A DNA stretch of 64,000 nucleotides from Theobroma cacao (taxonomy: Eukaryota; Streptophyta; Magnoliopsida; Malvales; Malvaceae), in the NCBI RefSeq assembly GCF_000208745.1, contig NC_030859.1, positions 20,602,361 through 20,666,360 of the forward strand. Reading direction: 5' to 3'. Shown here piece by piece: positions 35,901-51,561 of the stretch; the stretch's first letter is position 1, and every line of letters starts with the position of its first letter. A program made the position numbers and the translations under genes. The notes under the pieces were generated by a model. That model had not been told where the DNA came from. It made no database searches and saw only the letters and a program-made list of their open reading frames with translations.

Positions 35901-38682
35901 GAATCTCCCTTCTCTCAATTAAAAAAAAACCATTAATCATAAAGTTTATTTAACTTAAAATAAAAAAATAAAAAACTTGATTGAACCTAATAAAGAATAA
36001 AAATTTATTTAAATTTTCTAAATATTTCAACTACTTTTTAAAGTGTTACGTTAACAAATAATAAGTCGAATCCTGAAATGAGCCTTTAATAAAAATTTAT
36101 TGGTAATTTTGAAGAAAAGTTAAGAGAGAATTGTTTAATATTACAGTGTGTATATACATAATAGTTTGAAAAAAACATGTTTAGGAAATATGGTTGTTGA
36201 TTTTGAAAGAAAAGTTAGAAGAAGTTATACACATTACACAAAATTGGTTTGAAGACCTGGGTTGAGTTGACGTGGACACATAAATTCAGCAGTAATTATG
36301 AAAGACTAGAGTTACCATCCTGTAAGAAATCTTCTTGTCCTGGATTCTTCATGAGGGGAATTCCTTCCTTGCACTTTCAATTGTTCTGTTTAGATATGTC
36401 AGAAACGGAAATGTTTCAACTAAGTCTACAACTAGCCACTAGCCTGGGAAAAGCATAAAACAAAGGGGACTGGTGCAAACAAGAACAAAGCAGAAAGACC
36501 ATGGAAGGAAAGATAGGGCAGCCACTATTAAAGCTGTAACAGTATTAGCCCACTACACCCTTTACCCTTAACATATTCGTGTTCGGTTTATCTTGAATCA
36601 CCTAAATTTTTTTTAAAAAAATTCTTGAATCAGTTAAATTGATATGAATATATAATGCTTGGATTCTCAAAATTTCGGTAAAAATTGGTTAAAAATTAAC
36701 ATTATGTACTCGTATCCAACCCTCTATCCTGAGTCCATGTAACATAGCACTATATCCAAAAAAATGTAAGAAAACAATGAGGTATAGAATTAAATTAACC
36801 ACCAAAACGATGAGCCAAGAGCAAAATAACAGATAAAACAGAAAGAAAAAAGTTTGAGATTGTGGAGAAACCTGTTGGTCTTGGTGCATGACAGTTTTTA
36901 TCCATTTTCAAGAAGCAATTGCGGCTCCGGCCATGAGTTGATGTATATTGCTCCTTCACTGCTGAGTTTGCATTAACATTCTTATACCAGCAAGGAGCTA
37001 CTCGCTACTCTGGCTAGCCTAATTTCCTAGAGTGTAAATGCGTTAGGGAATTGGATTCGAAATAACTTTTCTGTCAGATTAGAAGATTCCATGTTCCTGC
37101 AGCCAGATGCCAAATTTGTACATTGCTTATAAAATTGATATTAAGGGAGAATCACTTTAAATATTTATTGCTTTTGGGTAAATCAATGGTGAAAAGGGAA
37201 GATGGAGGGAATAAGGGCAAATGATATGACACAAAGTGCTAAGGAAAATGGAAAAGGAACGAGCAACCAGAACAAGTTAGTGGAGAAGAAAGAGCACAGA
37301 CAACCCTAGAGAGCTCTAGATAGCTTACTACTGACGATGACCAACGACAATGTAGTTTGAGGAGCTGATGACAATTAGTTGGAAAAGTAAAACTGAATTC
37401 TAGTCCATGAATAGTAAAGAATGATGCATTAATCTCTGAGGTGACAACTTGAAGGGATGACAAATTTGTTTACCCATTTAAGCTTTACTTAATCCATAAA
37501 GTGAGCTCATGTTTTCCTCCTCATAAGAGCTGAAATATCCAAGGCAAGCAACTGAAATTATAGTAAGATTTAAAAGATGGGCCTCTTTTCCCCATACTTC
37601 CTTTGGTTGACAGATAATGCAGTACATTGTGGTGATACAAATCAGAACAATTTGTTTCGTGTCTCTAACCTGTTTACTCATGCAGATTGTTTGATCATAT
37701 TTGATCATACCTACCCTTTTCCCCTTTAAATCTGAAATTAGTCTTTGCATATCCCAAAATGAACAAAAAGTCTAGCACAATACAGATGTTTTTAACTTAT
37801 AACACAAAGAAACTCAGTTTCTTGACAAATAAATCATATTCAACACTTCAACCTCAGTCCAATTTCACCTCTAGTGAACTGAAATCTGAGGTGTCAGCCA
37901 TTGGCCTCAAGAACAGTACTGATCTGTTAGCTCTATATGGTATTGGTCATCATTCTCTAGCTCAGTTTAATTATCAAGAAACCAAAGAAAACAGAAACAA
38001 GATAACAAACAAGCAGAAACTTCTTCAAATCTCACCAAAACCATATAGAGCCTGGATGATTCATATTACATTAGAGTGACCTGAAGGAGGCTGATAGAAC
38101 AAGGTGTAAACCCACCTTTGGGATCGAATTCACTATATTAAAAGAGCATAATCTCAACTTATATCCATCTCTAGCATTGTAATTCCAAACTGTTAAAAGA
38201 TCTTTAACACAAATCCAGAAGCATACAGATCAAATAGATATCACTTTCCAAATAAAATACAGGCCCAATTTATTCAGACCTCTGTTCTAGCAGCGAAATT
38301 CATAAAGAATCAGGCAAAGATTCATTAACGAGTTGTGTACTGTAAGTAAACATATTTTTTATAAGAGATACAAACTGATTGCAGCTCATATTATAAAAGA
38401 TAATTAACCATAATATTACTTTCAATAACAAAATCATGAGAGCCTTGTAGGCTACTAGCAAATAGAGGCTAAATGAGTGTAATTGGGTAGGAAGAACCTT
38501 ACAGCCAACTATTGACAAAAGCTTTTATGTATTCTTACCTTTTTTTTATCCAAAGAATAGTATCATTTTACACTTCTCCCTTGGAAGTAAACTTTTCACT
38601 GAGAAATAAACATATACTAATCGATCTAGATAAATTTAGTGAATAAACAAGAATTTACAAACTTAAATTGCATTAATTTTAC
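32957..38682. other. Unit 3 upstream and intergenic region
   Basis: This is the counterpart of 1126-6634 and nearly collinear with it. It holds the paired direct repeat (33080-33165, 33662-33755), the first foldback element (34137-34768), the second foldback element (35523-36042) with its SINE (35838-35927), and the TBL 3' flank. I see no independent gene. Small frames here are shared noncoding sequence. Confidence 0.65.
35838..35927 (+). mobile_element. tRNA-type SINE, unit 3 copy
   Basis: This 90-bp copy of the SINE at 3984-4070 has the same 15-bp flanking repeats at 35823-35837 and 35928-35942. Its body has diverged more than the flanks (for example GGTTCGAATCTCC for the B box). Confidence 0.7.
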
Positions 38683-41069
38683 CTATGCCCTTCTCTGTTG
38701 TAGTTCTTGATGCAGAAGTTGTTCCTGATGTTGATTATGTTTGACAAAGAGTTGAGCATATACCAGTTCATTCCAAGTATCCGGAACACCAGGGAGACAC
38801 CAGTGGCTACAATCCTGGATTCTTGTTGGCGAACTTCTCTCCTCCTCCGTTAAGTTCTGCTTCCTGTATATTGATGGATGTGCATCCTTCCGGAAACCAG
38901 TCATTCTCGAAACATTAAGATACAATACTGGTTTATTCATACCCTTTATCACTGACTCAAAAATTCGCATTTTTGATGGATATTTCTTCAAGTACTTCTC
39001 ATTTGTAATAGGTTCTGTTTCACCATCACATTGACCACCAGAATTCCATCTTCCACCCCTGTGAACAAGCAAAATGAATTAAAAGGTACTCTGTTTCCCT
39101 ATCTTAGGGGTTTAACTTGACATATTTTGCGCTCAATTTACCTGAAGTGTGATGCAGAAAAGCCCCTAAAGAAAACAAGGGTCTTCATAGGATCTATATT
39201 GGTATCTATCCATCTTGCCCATGTACTCAAAGCTTTTCGAAATGCCTCTTTAACATTTAATCGGTCATAGATAGTGGTACCCTCTTGATAGTAACCCTTC
39301 CTGCAAATTTTTAAACTGTTAGGAGCTTCTCCACTTGAGATTTTTTATCAACAACATGGACAAATAGGTGGCATCAACAATACCCTTTGGAAGTTTTTTC
39401 ATGAGTCCACCAATGTCCTGTGTTGAAGATGAGAACATCTGCCTTTTTGTACTTATAAGATAATTTATCCATCATATCAAGTCGGAGTGTTTCCCTGTTT
39501 GATCCATTTTTCTCAAGTGATTTCCATTCTTGAACTAGAAATGGCGATCGGAAGTACTCGATAGAGCAATTATAATCCTGTTCATCCATCCATCCAAAAT
39601 TAGTAACAAATTAAATGCAAGAAAAAGAGTTCTCTATCTCTTTAAGCAGGAAAGAAAACCATCTGACTGCAAGTAGCATACATCAAAAGAGAAGGATAAA
39701 GGACAAACATACATTGAATAAAATGGAGTAAGAACCCTCTGTTTGCAATTCATGCCTATCAGAGTCTTCAAAAACATTGCTTTTCTCCTCAGCTGAATTT
39801 TGAAGGACACAAACCAGAGATTCCCACATATTTCTACCAAGTGAGTCACCAACAAAAACTACACGCTTCCCTCTCAATAATTCCAGCATATGCTTGGCAT
39901 TCAACCTGCAACACAAGTCCACCCAAAACCAATCTGACTACAGTAAAAGCCAAAAATAAATAAAATAGACATGTACAAAAAACGATCACATCCACCAAAT
40001 ATTGTTTATAATTACATATGAATATGAAGACACCCTGCACAGCTTTTGCACTTCTTAACATGGTCAAGAAACCAAGTCTCAATATGTAACTACTACCAAA
40101 ATAGATAGAAATTAGCACGATTTCATTTACATATAAATGTATACACAAATGTAAATCTAAATACCAGCACTTGGTAAATTACCTTGGCATGTTGCATCCG
40201 CTGGGTTGCCATCTGTATTTCTCATACCCCCTATCAGACCTACCATTAACAAAGCAATTGAAAGACTCATCAATATGAGGACAAGAACCTGGGGCATAAA
40301 GAGGGTAAGAATCATCTCTCACCCATTTACCATCAAATATTCTACAATGACTCATTATATCCACAAAATTCCCCTTTCTCAACTTCTCAAGAAATTCATC
40401 ATTGCTTCCATCCAGTGTCACATTGCTAGACACCCTCCCCTTCTCTAAAATCCCTTCCTTTAATTCTTTTCCGCTTTCTATAATATCCAAAGTCTGAGAA
40501 GAACTGCCAGGACTGTTGGTTGCATTAGCATTGAAACTTTGTGACGTGTGATTGGGTTCTTGGGAGAAAGTAACAGTATGAGTGTTAAAAGCATTACCCT
40601 CGAAAGGAATCTTTGACCCTCCACTGTTGACTTCACTGGAAAAAGATTCATCGTTTCCACCAAAATCCTCGCTTTCGGGAGAAATCTGAAACGGGCCTCC
40701 ACTGTTATTTTCACTTGATAAAGACCAATCTTTTTTTCCATGAAATCTTTCATTTTCCTGCGAAATCTGAATAGGGTTGTCTCGGAGTTGAGAAGCAGGA
40801 AGGGGGTAGTAATTGGATTGGGAAGAGTTGGGAAGAAAGTGAGAGAAAAGAGAGGTAAAGTGGGATCTGTAAGAGGAAGTTTGGAGGAAAGTTTTGAGCC
40901 AAGGAGAGGAGTAAGAAGAAGGGTTGAGGAGTAACAAAGTGGTGAAACCAACAACAAATACAGAAGTGAAAGTAAAAGCAAAAGCCACTGTTTTCCTTGT
41001 GGCGAAAAGTGAAAATGTTGTTCTCTTTGTTTCTGTTTTAGTTGATGAAGGGTACTTTGCATCAGCCAT
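38683..41069 (-). CDS. TBL/TBR-type polysaccharide O-acetyltransferase, intact copy
   Basis: The five exons are 41069-40183, 39905-39713, 39577-39384, 39300-39142 and 39058-38683. All introns are GT-AG, the phases agree, and the total is 1809 bp (602 residues). It is a type II membrane protein: short basic N-terminus, one transmembrane segment at about 28-48, a Ser/Asn-rich stem to about 235, a PMR5N-like Cys-rich region at about 240-295, a GDS box at 315-317 and a DxxH box (DCSH) at 560-563. The family transfers acetyl groups to xylan, mannan, pectin or related wall glycans in the Golgi. The long stem and 602-residue length resemble TBR and its nearest TBL relatives; the substrate cannot be read from sequence. 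It is the only catalytically complete TBL in the array. Confidence 0.93.
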
Positions 41070-42953
41070 TGCAAGGACCAGAAGAGGAAAGAGACAGGGT
41101 GAAAGGCCTTCAGCTTTGCATCAAGATCAGTGTCTTTTATTTTGCATAATCCGATGCTACAGTAAGTAAAAACCTGGTAAGAACTTGATCTAATACTTGT
41201 AATTGCAACATGGAAATCTGGAAAAAAATTACCTGACGTGGGACCAGGTGTAGGACTCTTGTTCTAATAGAGTAATAGTTCAACTGTATATGCTCTCCTT
41301 CCGCCACCTCTATTATTGCCTTCCGTGTCTAAAAATGCAGTTAGACTTATTACTTAATGTCCGGATGATCCCAGGAGCTTAAACCTGCCAGATGGTATAT
41401 TCTACAGTTGAATGTACAAAGTGCCAGATGGTATATCCCCGGAAGGTAAGCCTGCCACACTATTAAATGTATAAAGTGCAAGAGCAAATGATCCTACAAT
41501 TGTGAAACCTAGAGTTAGACCATGAAAAAGTAGAGGCAAGCTGAGTCAAAGCCAAGCCTCAAACAGAAAAGGGGGACAGCCATGCCAGGTTCCCTTAGTT
41601 ATAGTTGAACTGCTAATAATAATTTTGTTAACAAGTTAGGCAAGATTCCATGGATTTCATTGAAAAAACTTCAAACAACATACTTCTGAAATACTTTCTA
41701 CTATTATATTCAACATGGGTGACATAGGTAAACCACTTCGGGATCCCAAGTGAAATACTGGGTATAATTAATCTTTGACCTTTGTGATTTGTATGCAGCA
41801 ACACAAGACATTCTTTCCTTGAAAAATCTGAGTTGGATCCAACATCCAAGTCTATAGAAAACAGTTATAATTCCCTTTCCTGCCTTGGTTTCTACATGTT
41901 AAAAGAGGTTTTGAAAAATGTTTGTACTCTGTAATATTGCAACAGATGAGCTTTACTGTACAAGGAAGGATCTAATCTAATAAACCCAAAACTGATCTCC
42001 TATCAGTGTTTAGTTGGTTAGCTATAAATTATTGTAATTGTTTAGTTACATGTAAATTGTTCTGCCCTTTCATTAATATATATATTTCTTTAATCTCCTT
42101 GCACACAAATAAATTAATTGCATCTAGATTCGTGTTTGGCAGGCTCTAGGATTTAGTTTCTTAGTGCAGATGAAGCTGAAAAGATCATCTAGTTAATCAA
42201 AACCACTAGGAAGAACAAAGAAACACGAAAAAGATTTCTTCAATGAGACGGTTGTACAATCATTTCGTGATTTGCAGATAACTAAGTTGGGAAAATTTGG
42301 TGGTGGCCCATGATTTTTACTAACAAGAAAGTATTAAATTCATGGCTAAAATTAGTCCAGATGTTTAGCTACCAGTCAAACACTCAATCACAATGTTGAA
42401 AGTATGGTTTATACTGTTTTCTTTTTTTTTTTTGATTGGCAACCCATCCATGGAGGGTGGGGTAACTACGGTTTGTACTGTTTCATCCTTTAAACTTTAT
42501 TAATTTTTATTGAGTTTCTTAGACCTGTTTTTAGTTCCCCAATGAGGGATCTTGACCATATATCTAACTGATTTTTTTACTATATTCCTACCAACTTCTG
42601 ATTTGTTTCAACTTTGTTAATTTACTCATTTTAGATTTTTCAAGTCCTCTATGAAGCATATTGAAAGCGGCGGTAGGTTTTTGTCATTTCTTTAGGTTGT
42701 TTATCCCAATGTCTAATTGGTTATCCCCATTGAAAGAGTTTGTTCATCTAGCATCATTGTCTCTCCGATGCATAAGTACTTGAAACCCTCTTCAGAAAAG
42801 TTGATTTCTACAACCTGTGTCGAATTGGTTTTTCTCTCAAGTATATGATTAATATGAACATTGATAAATAACTACAATTTGCTTGTGATTCACCGGAATC
42901 CCAAGGAGCCATTGTTATTGATCACTCCAACATCCGGTTGCTTCTCTCTAGAT
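41070..42953. other. Intergenic region between TBL and the kinase (divergent promoters)
   Basis: The start codons of the two genes face away from each other, so both promoters and 5' UTRs should lie here. I found no convincing TATA box. A pyrimidine-rich TCTCTCTAG just before 42952 could be the 3' end of a 5'-UTR intron of the kinase. A tiny retroposon scar lies at 42420-42469. Confidence 0.55.
42420..42469 (-). mobile_element. Short 5'-truncated retroposon scar
   Basis: A 50-bp insert begins with a poly-T run, so it is antisense, and is flanked by 14-bp repeats GGTTTRTACTGTTT at 42406-42419 and 42470-42483 that differ at one base. This is the usual footprint of a severely truncated poly-A retroposon. 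Confidence 0.55.
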
Positions 42954-46785
<3,832 letters not shown>

Positions 46786-47639
46786 TACCTTTTCCATGTT
46801 TAATTAATTAAGAATACATTTTGTTCTTCAACTATAGTGAAATATATAAATTGAAATAGTGTTAAACTCAAATTCTAACACCGTTAATTCTCGTCGGCTT
46901 GTCTTGTGACACCCGACGGCGGACTAATATGTTCTTGTAGGTTGTACCATTTTTCTTTTTCAATACCAGATACGTAATTAACTTTATTTTTATAAATTTA
47001 CATAATATAAATATATGGAAAAGATATTTAAAATGTATATGATTATGTTGAACTAAATTAAATATTACATTAATTATTTTCGATGAGAGTAGTTAGGACT
47101 GTCAATAGATAAGGTAATTAGTAATTTTGAAATACTTTACTCCAAACTTATGGTATTTGAACTCAACAACTATGCAGTTATTTTTGAAATTTTTTTACCC
47201 AAATTTATACCTGAATTCCTTATCCTTGAATCCGTTTAAATATTCGATTGTGCAAAAAAAATTTTATTAACCTCTTAATATGTACTTAATTATTCGAAAT
47301 TATACCCATAATAATTATATTTCATAATTCACATTCATATAATTCATTAATAATTGAATCTATAAAGGCAAAGAACATTAAAATTAAAATTTAAATAATA
47401 AATATTATAAAAATATCTCAAACAACAATTTTAAATTACAAAAAATAGATAAATATATATTCATGATTAGATTTGGATATCGAATATTTAAGAGGTGATA
47501 CCTTTGTCCTAACTAAATCCAAAACGAGTATAAATTTTAATATTTAAACTTATTTCAACATGCAATGTAAAATACTCTGCTTATATATTAATCAAATTAA
47601 ATATTCGTGAATATCGATTAAAGAATACTCATTTTCATT
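46786..47639. other. AT-rich intergenic sequence
   Basis: This is the kinase 3' flank, with no gene seen. Short stretches near 47020-47050 resemble 50945-50975, part of the local duplication described for 47640-47830. Confidence 0.5.
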
Positions 47640-47830
47640 ACTAAGAACAATGAATAACAAATTTCTTGAAGAGTACAATGCCCTAAAGATTAAAAAAAAA
47701 AATGTTTTGCTCAATCACAAAATAGCTAACATATTTGATCTAAGCACTTGAACATGAGAATTACTTGTAAGTTTGATGTTCTTGAGTTGGTGACCTTGAG
47801 CTCCATGACAATGGTGATTTCCTAATTTTA
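47640..47830 (-). pseudogene. Decayed copy of the 3' end of the small membrane-protein gene
   Basis: The sequence aligns by eye with 51030-51220: CACAATAGCTAAC-like, ACATGAGAAT and GAGCTGGTGACCT-like blocks occur in the same order. The match covers only the 3' flank and last codons of the gene at 51145-51423. No open frame remains. Confidence 0.55.
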
Positions 47831-47929
47831 TGAGGGTAATAAGGTAATAATGTAATAAAAAAAAACTTATTTCTTTAATTATTATTCCTCTGAAAAACCC
47901 AAAAACCTCACCTTCCCAACTTTGTCTTC

Positions 47930-49513
47930 TCCTCCAAGCGGCGGCGCACCCATCAGTCACCCCGTCCGCCTTCTTCTTCTTCTTCTTCGCCGATCACAGC
48001 TGTCCATCACTGCTACATCACGGTCGTCTTCCTCTCTCTCTGTCACGAGCTTGGGTCCGGTTCCCTCTCTGTCACGAGTGTCCTTGATTGCTTTCGAAGG
48101 TAAAAAGACCATACTCTAATCATTCAATGATTCAGATTCGATATCTTATTTTGCATTTCTGTTAGTGTTGTTGGTATCTAGGGGGAAAATGGTTTATTGG
48201 GTTTGTGTGGTTTTTTTAATTTGACAGAGAAAGAAATGCCTCTGTATGATTGTGTGCTTCTATTTAAGCCCCATGTGCAAAAGGAGCTTTCGATGGACTT
48301 GATAAGACGAGTAGGAAAACATGTTTGTAGCAGAAATGGGGTTCTCACTGAGATGAAATCGTTTGGGACTGTTCAGTTGGGGTATGGCATCAGGAAGCTT
48401 GATGGACGATACTATCAGGTCACAAAATCTTAACTCTCACATTTCTTTTTTGCTTTTTAAATAAAAAGAGTATAGACTTATGCTTTTAAAGAATGAAGCT
48501 TCAACCAAGCTAAAAATTGTGTATTTATTGTTTGATTTTTTGCCTTTTTCCTTTTGAAGTTTATCTTGCTTTGCTGGTCTGTAACCAGCCTGTGACCATA
48601 AGCAGATTGTGCATTGTTGAAACATAGTTGCAATTTAGAAACAAATGAAGGGTGCAACTCCAACAGATATAGTTGCAATGAAATATGGAACATGTTGAAA
48701 GACTGTTAGATAGACTGAAAGGCATGGGGTACTAAAATGCTTGATATGGTGGTGCTCTGTTCTACATATCATGATATATGGACTTGTTTTGTTGAAGTCC
48801 ATCTTCATATGGGAAATACTAACCAATTTTGTTTCTTGTTTCAATGATTGTGAGTAGTGTTCGGTTGTAGAGGGAGAGAGTCTTCTCTAATGAAACTTAA
48901 TAATAAAAAATTTACTGATTTATGTCAGTAATGAAGGAGAATTGATTGATTTACATGATTTTTGGTCCTAATATAAAATATTTTACCTAAAGCAACCCAC
49001 ATGAAAATACTCATTGATCATCATTATTTAAGCCGAAACTTCTGTGGTTTTTGAGCTGATGATGTTTGTGATTTTGTGTTGAAAATTTCTTGCTGTTTTT
49101 GCAAGTTACTGAATGAGCTAGAACTGTCTAGATGGATTGGTCATTTTGGACTAGAAATTTATTAATGAAATGATCAATTGAACAAACTGCTGTTCCTGTT
49201 GTGTACGGTACAGGGTCAACTCATGCAGATGACAATGATGGCGACACCCAATTTTAACAAGGAGTTGCACTACTTGAACAAGGAAGACAGGCTGTTGCGT
49301 TGGCTTTTAGTTAAGCATCGTGACACAAAACATGGGCTGGAGTTCCTTAGTGAAGAGGATGGGAACTTGGAGCTCAGCAAACTCCCTCGAGGCAATATAT
49401 TTAATGACGTCGACGAGGAAGAGGATGATGATGAGGATGAGGATGAGGATGAGGATGATGATGATGATGATGATGAATATGATGAGAACCAAGAGAATAG
49501 TGGAGAACACTGA
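47930..49513 (+). CDS. Mitochondrial ribosomal protein bS6m
   Basis: The coding exons are 48236-48418 (61 codons) and 49214-49513 (99 codons plus stop), giving 160 residues; the intron is GT-AG and in phase. A noncoding leader exon probably ends at 48099 (GAAGG/TAAAAAG donor) and rejoins at 48228. The start MPLYDCVLLFKP and the block RVGKHV...GVLTEMKSFG match the S6 fold (Pfam Ribosomal_S6) of the small ribosomal subunit; plant bS6m proteins share this start. Residues 126-152 form an almost pure Asp/Glu tail coded by GAT/GAG repeats. No classic mitochondrial presequence is visible, which fits some plant S6 proteins. The leader exon start is approximate; the translated part begins at 48236. 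Confidence 0.88.
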
Positions 49514-51144
49514 TGGGTAAAAGAATTTGATTGTCTGAGGATAAGGCAGAACATTGATAGACAATAGAAGTTCATAGTTTATGTTCTTTGTCATTGTAGT
49601 TTGCTGTGACTTATGTTCTGCTTGGGTCTTAAGCAGCCAGAAGAGTTACATTTCACTAACTTAGCCTGTCCATGTATTTTCTGCATTTTCCCAGTAGCCT
49701 TCAAAGTATTTTGTATTTTTTATCAGCAGGCACATTTCTTGAAAAATAAAAATTCAGCCTATTACATCTGTGATGCTCAACAGGAAATTGACATGCTAAT
49801 GAATGTTTGTGACAAGAATTTGTAAATTTAGGATGAGGAGCAAGAGGCATTTGGCTCAAGGCAATGTTTAGCTTTGGGCCTGTTTATTAAACCAGTTCTT
49901 GGTGAACTCAGATACAAAGTTATGTTTCCAGCCTATTCCCATCCAAAACTGCCTCAAGAAGTCCTTTCTCAGTTGAGGCAGCAAAGAACAGGGTAGGTTG
50001 GAATGTCTATGGAGGTGCAGTTTTTGTTGGCAGTTAAAAGGTAGCCTGCTTGTTGTTTGTCCAGGGTATAGAGAAATTAGACTGAGCTAAATTTGGTACG
50101 AGAACAAAACCAAAATCAACTTAGCATACAATAAGATCTGCATTTACGTGTGTTAAAATGAAATACTAAGCTGTCACAAGTCTTTCTTTGAGAGCCATTA
50201 TTTATCGTTTATTTAAACAGCTTGGCACTGGTTCATCCTGCTGCTGCTGTAGTCCTTCCAATATGCTCCTGCTGCTGCAGACATGGTATCTGGTACTTCT
50301 TGTCTATGTTACTCGAACTCAGGATGAGTGTTACATAAGGATATATGTCCAACATGAATTTGTTCAAATTTTTTTGAGCTTTTCTATATATTTGGAGGGT
50401 CGGATCTTTATATCATATCCGTTGGATACATGTTGAACATATGATATTTCAAAAAAACGAAAAAAAAGAAATGAAGAGTCGGAATTTCTTAAGTTCTTAT
50501 AAATGTACGAAGTTTCATAAGTTCTTATAAATTTTTATGTTTTTTAGTTTTATCTTTGTTATTCTGGGTAATTTTCATGACAAGTCTTTCCATATTTCTT
50601 TGAGAACCATTATTTATCATTTACTTTAGCAGCTTTGATTTGGCTCATTCTGTTGCTGCTGTAGTCTTACCAAAGTGCTCCTGCTAGCTGCTGCAGACAA
50701 GGTATCTGATAGTTCTTAGCTATAGCCATGTGACTCGAACTCAAAAGTGATTGTTGGATACAGGTATGTGTTTAACATGAATACATCCAAATATTTTTGA
50801 GTATTTTTATATATTTAAAAGGTCGAATCTTTATATTCATGTATGTTGGATATACATCGGACATCATATTTCAAAGAAAATGAAGACTCGGAGTATCATA
50901 AATTCTTTAAATGTACATAGTATCTGCTTCCTAGCCTACATATACATGGAAAAGGTATTTAATGTGTATATGATTACAGAAACCATATGCAATGGAACTA
51001 AAGTACTTGATGCATTAAGTCTTTACAATCAGAACAAACGAATAGTAAATTTCTTTCATTAGACAGTACCCAAAGAATAAAAAAATGGTTTCACACACAA
51101 GCACAATAGCTAACTAATTTGATCCTAGTACCATAACATGAGAA
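49514..51144. other. Intergenic sequence with a tandem repeat of about 0.4 kb
   Basis: The bS6m 3' UTR should occupy the first few hundred bases. From 50170 to 50930 a block of about 400 bp occurs twice (described separately). I see no gene. Confidence 0.6.
50170..50930. repeat. Diverged tandem duplication, about 0.4 kb unit
   Basis: Copy 1 is about 50170-50575 and copy 2 about 50577-50930. Shared blocks in order: CAAGTCTTTC, CCATTATTTATC, GCTGCTGTAGTC, GCTGCTGCAGACA, GTATCTG, CGAACTCA, TTTTTGAG and a GGTCG(A/G)ATCTTTATAT region. The CTGCTGCAG segment also resembles the last coding exon of the kinase (46735-46785), which hints that the unit began as a copy of the kinase tail. Confidence 0.6.
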
Positions 51145-51423
51145 TCAGTAACTTTCATATTCTTCAATTGTGGGATATTCCTGAGCTGGTGACCTCAAAC
51201 TCCTCGATGGTGGTGATGGCTCGACACCTTGGGGTAAGTCAGAGATGGAAGCCAGGATCCTGCGAATGCTTAAAGAACGAGCACGTTTGAAGCTCAATGA
51301 TCTCATCTTGTTCTTGGAGAAAATATCAGATGACTTAGAAAGGATGAGATAAACCAGTCCTTGAACAATCAGGAACATAAGCACCTTCATCAAGGAATCT
51401 GCCAGGGACATCTCTACTTCCAT
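51145..51423 (-). CDS. Small single-pass membrane protein, unknown function
   Basis: This single-exon gene encodes 92 residues from the ATG at 51423. A second in-frame ATG at 51411 is also possible; the frame extends upstream only to a TTG at 51495. Residues 11-29 form one hydrophobic segment. They are followed by a strongly basic Ser/Arg stretch (residues 38-56, with RARSLSIRR) and an acidic, Pro/Tyr-containing C-terminus. By the positive-inside rule, the basic side should face the cytosol. I do not recognise a named family. A TATA box lies upstream at a plausible distance, which supports a real gene. A decayed copy of its 3' end lies at 47640-47830. Confidence 0.7.
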   Translation of the reverse strand: MEVEMSLADSLMKVLMFLIVQGLVYLILSKSSDIFSKNKMRSLSFKRARSLSIRRILASISDLPQGVEPSPPSRSLRSPAQEYPTIEEYESY

Positions 51424-51551
51424 TTTCTTCAACAAATTAACAAGAATTCGGATGATCAGAGGGTTACCAAGTATTTTGTAGGCAAGCTTTTGCAAAGTTG
51501 GGAAGATGGGGATTACAGGAAAATATGAAGAAGCAAACCCTAGGGAAGCTG

Positions 51552-51561
51552 CTTATATAGA
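51552..51561 (-). promoter_or_regulatory. TATA box of the small membrane-protein gene
   Basis: CTATATAAGC on the minus strand lies about 130 bp upstream of the ATG at 51423. Transcription would start near 51525, leaving a 5' leader of about 100 bases. Confidence 0.6.

Larger units (their letters stand above)
1..41069. repeat. Tandem array of three DC1/TBL units
   Basis: The same order of features recurs three times: long DC1 gene, AT-rich upstream region, TBL gene or remnant, short DC1 gene. Equivalent points are the long DC1 start codons at 1125, 18975 and 32956, and the TBL last exons ending at 6635, 24032 and 38683. Spacing is 17850 between units 1 and 2 and 13981 between units 2 and 3. 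Subtracting the Copia element and its target duplication from unit 1 gives about 13.9 kb, so both periods agree. All genes in the array lie on the minus strand. The array continues past the left edge, because unit 1's long DC1 is cut there. Outer boundaries are approximate. Confidence 0.9.

Noticed and set aside
40478..41074. 198-codon frame overlapping TBL exon 1
   Set aside because: It starts at TTG and is a frame-shifted shadow of the well-supported TBL exon 1.
49270..49594. Ser-rich and Ile-rich minus-strand ORFs opposite bS6m
   Set aside because: They are antisense readings of the GAT/GAG repeat that codes the acidic tail.
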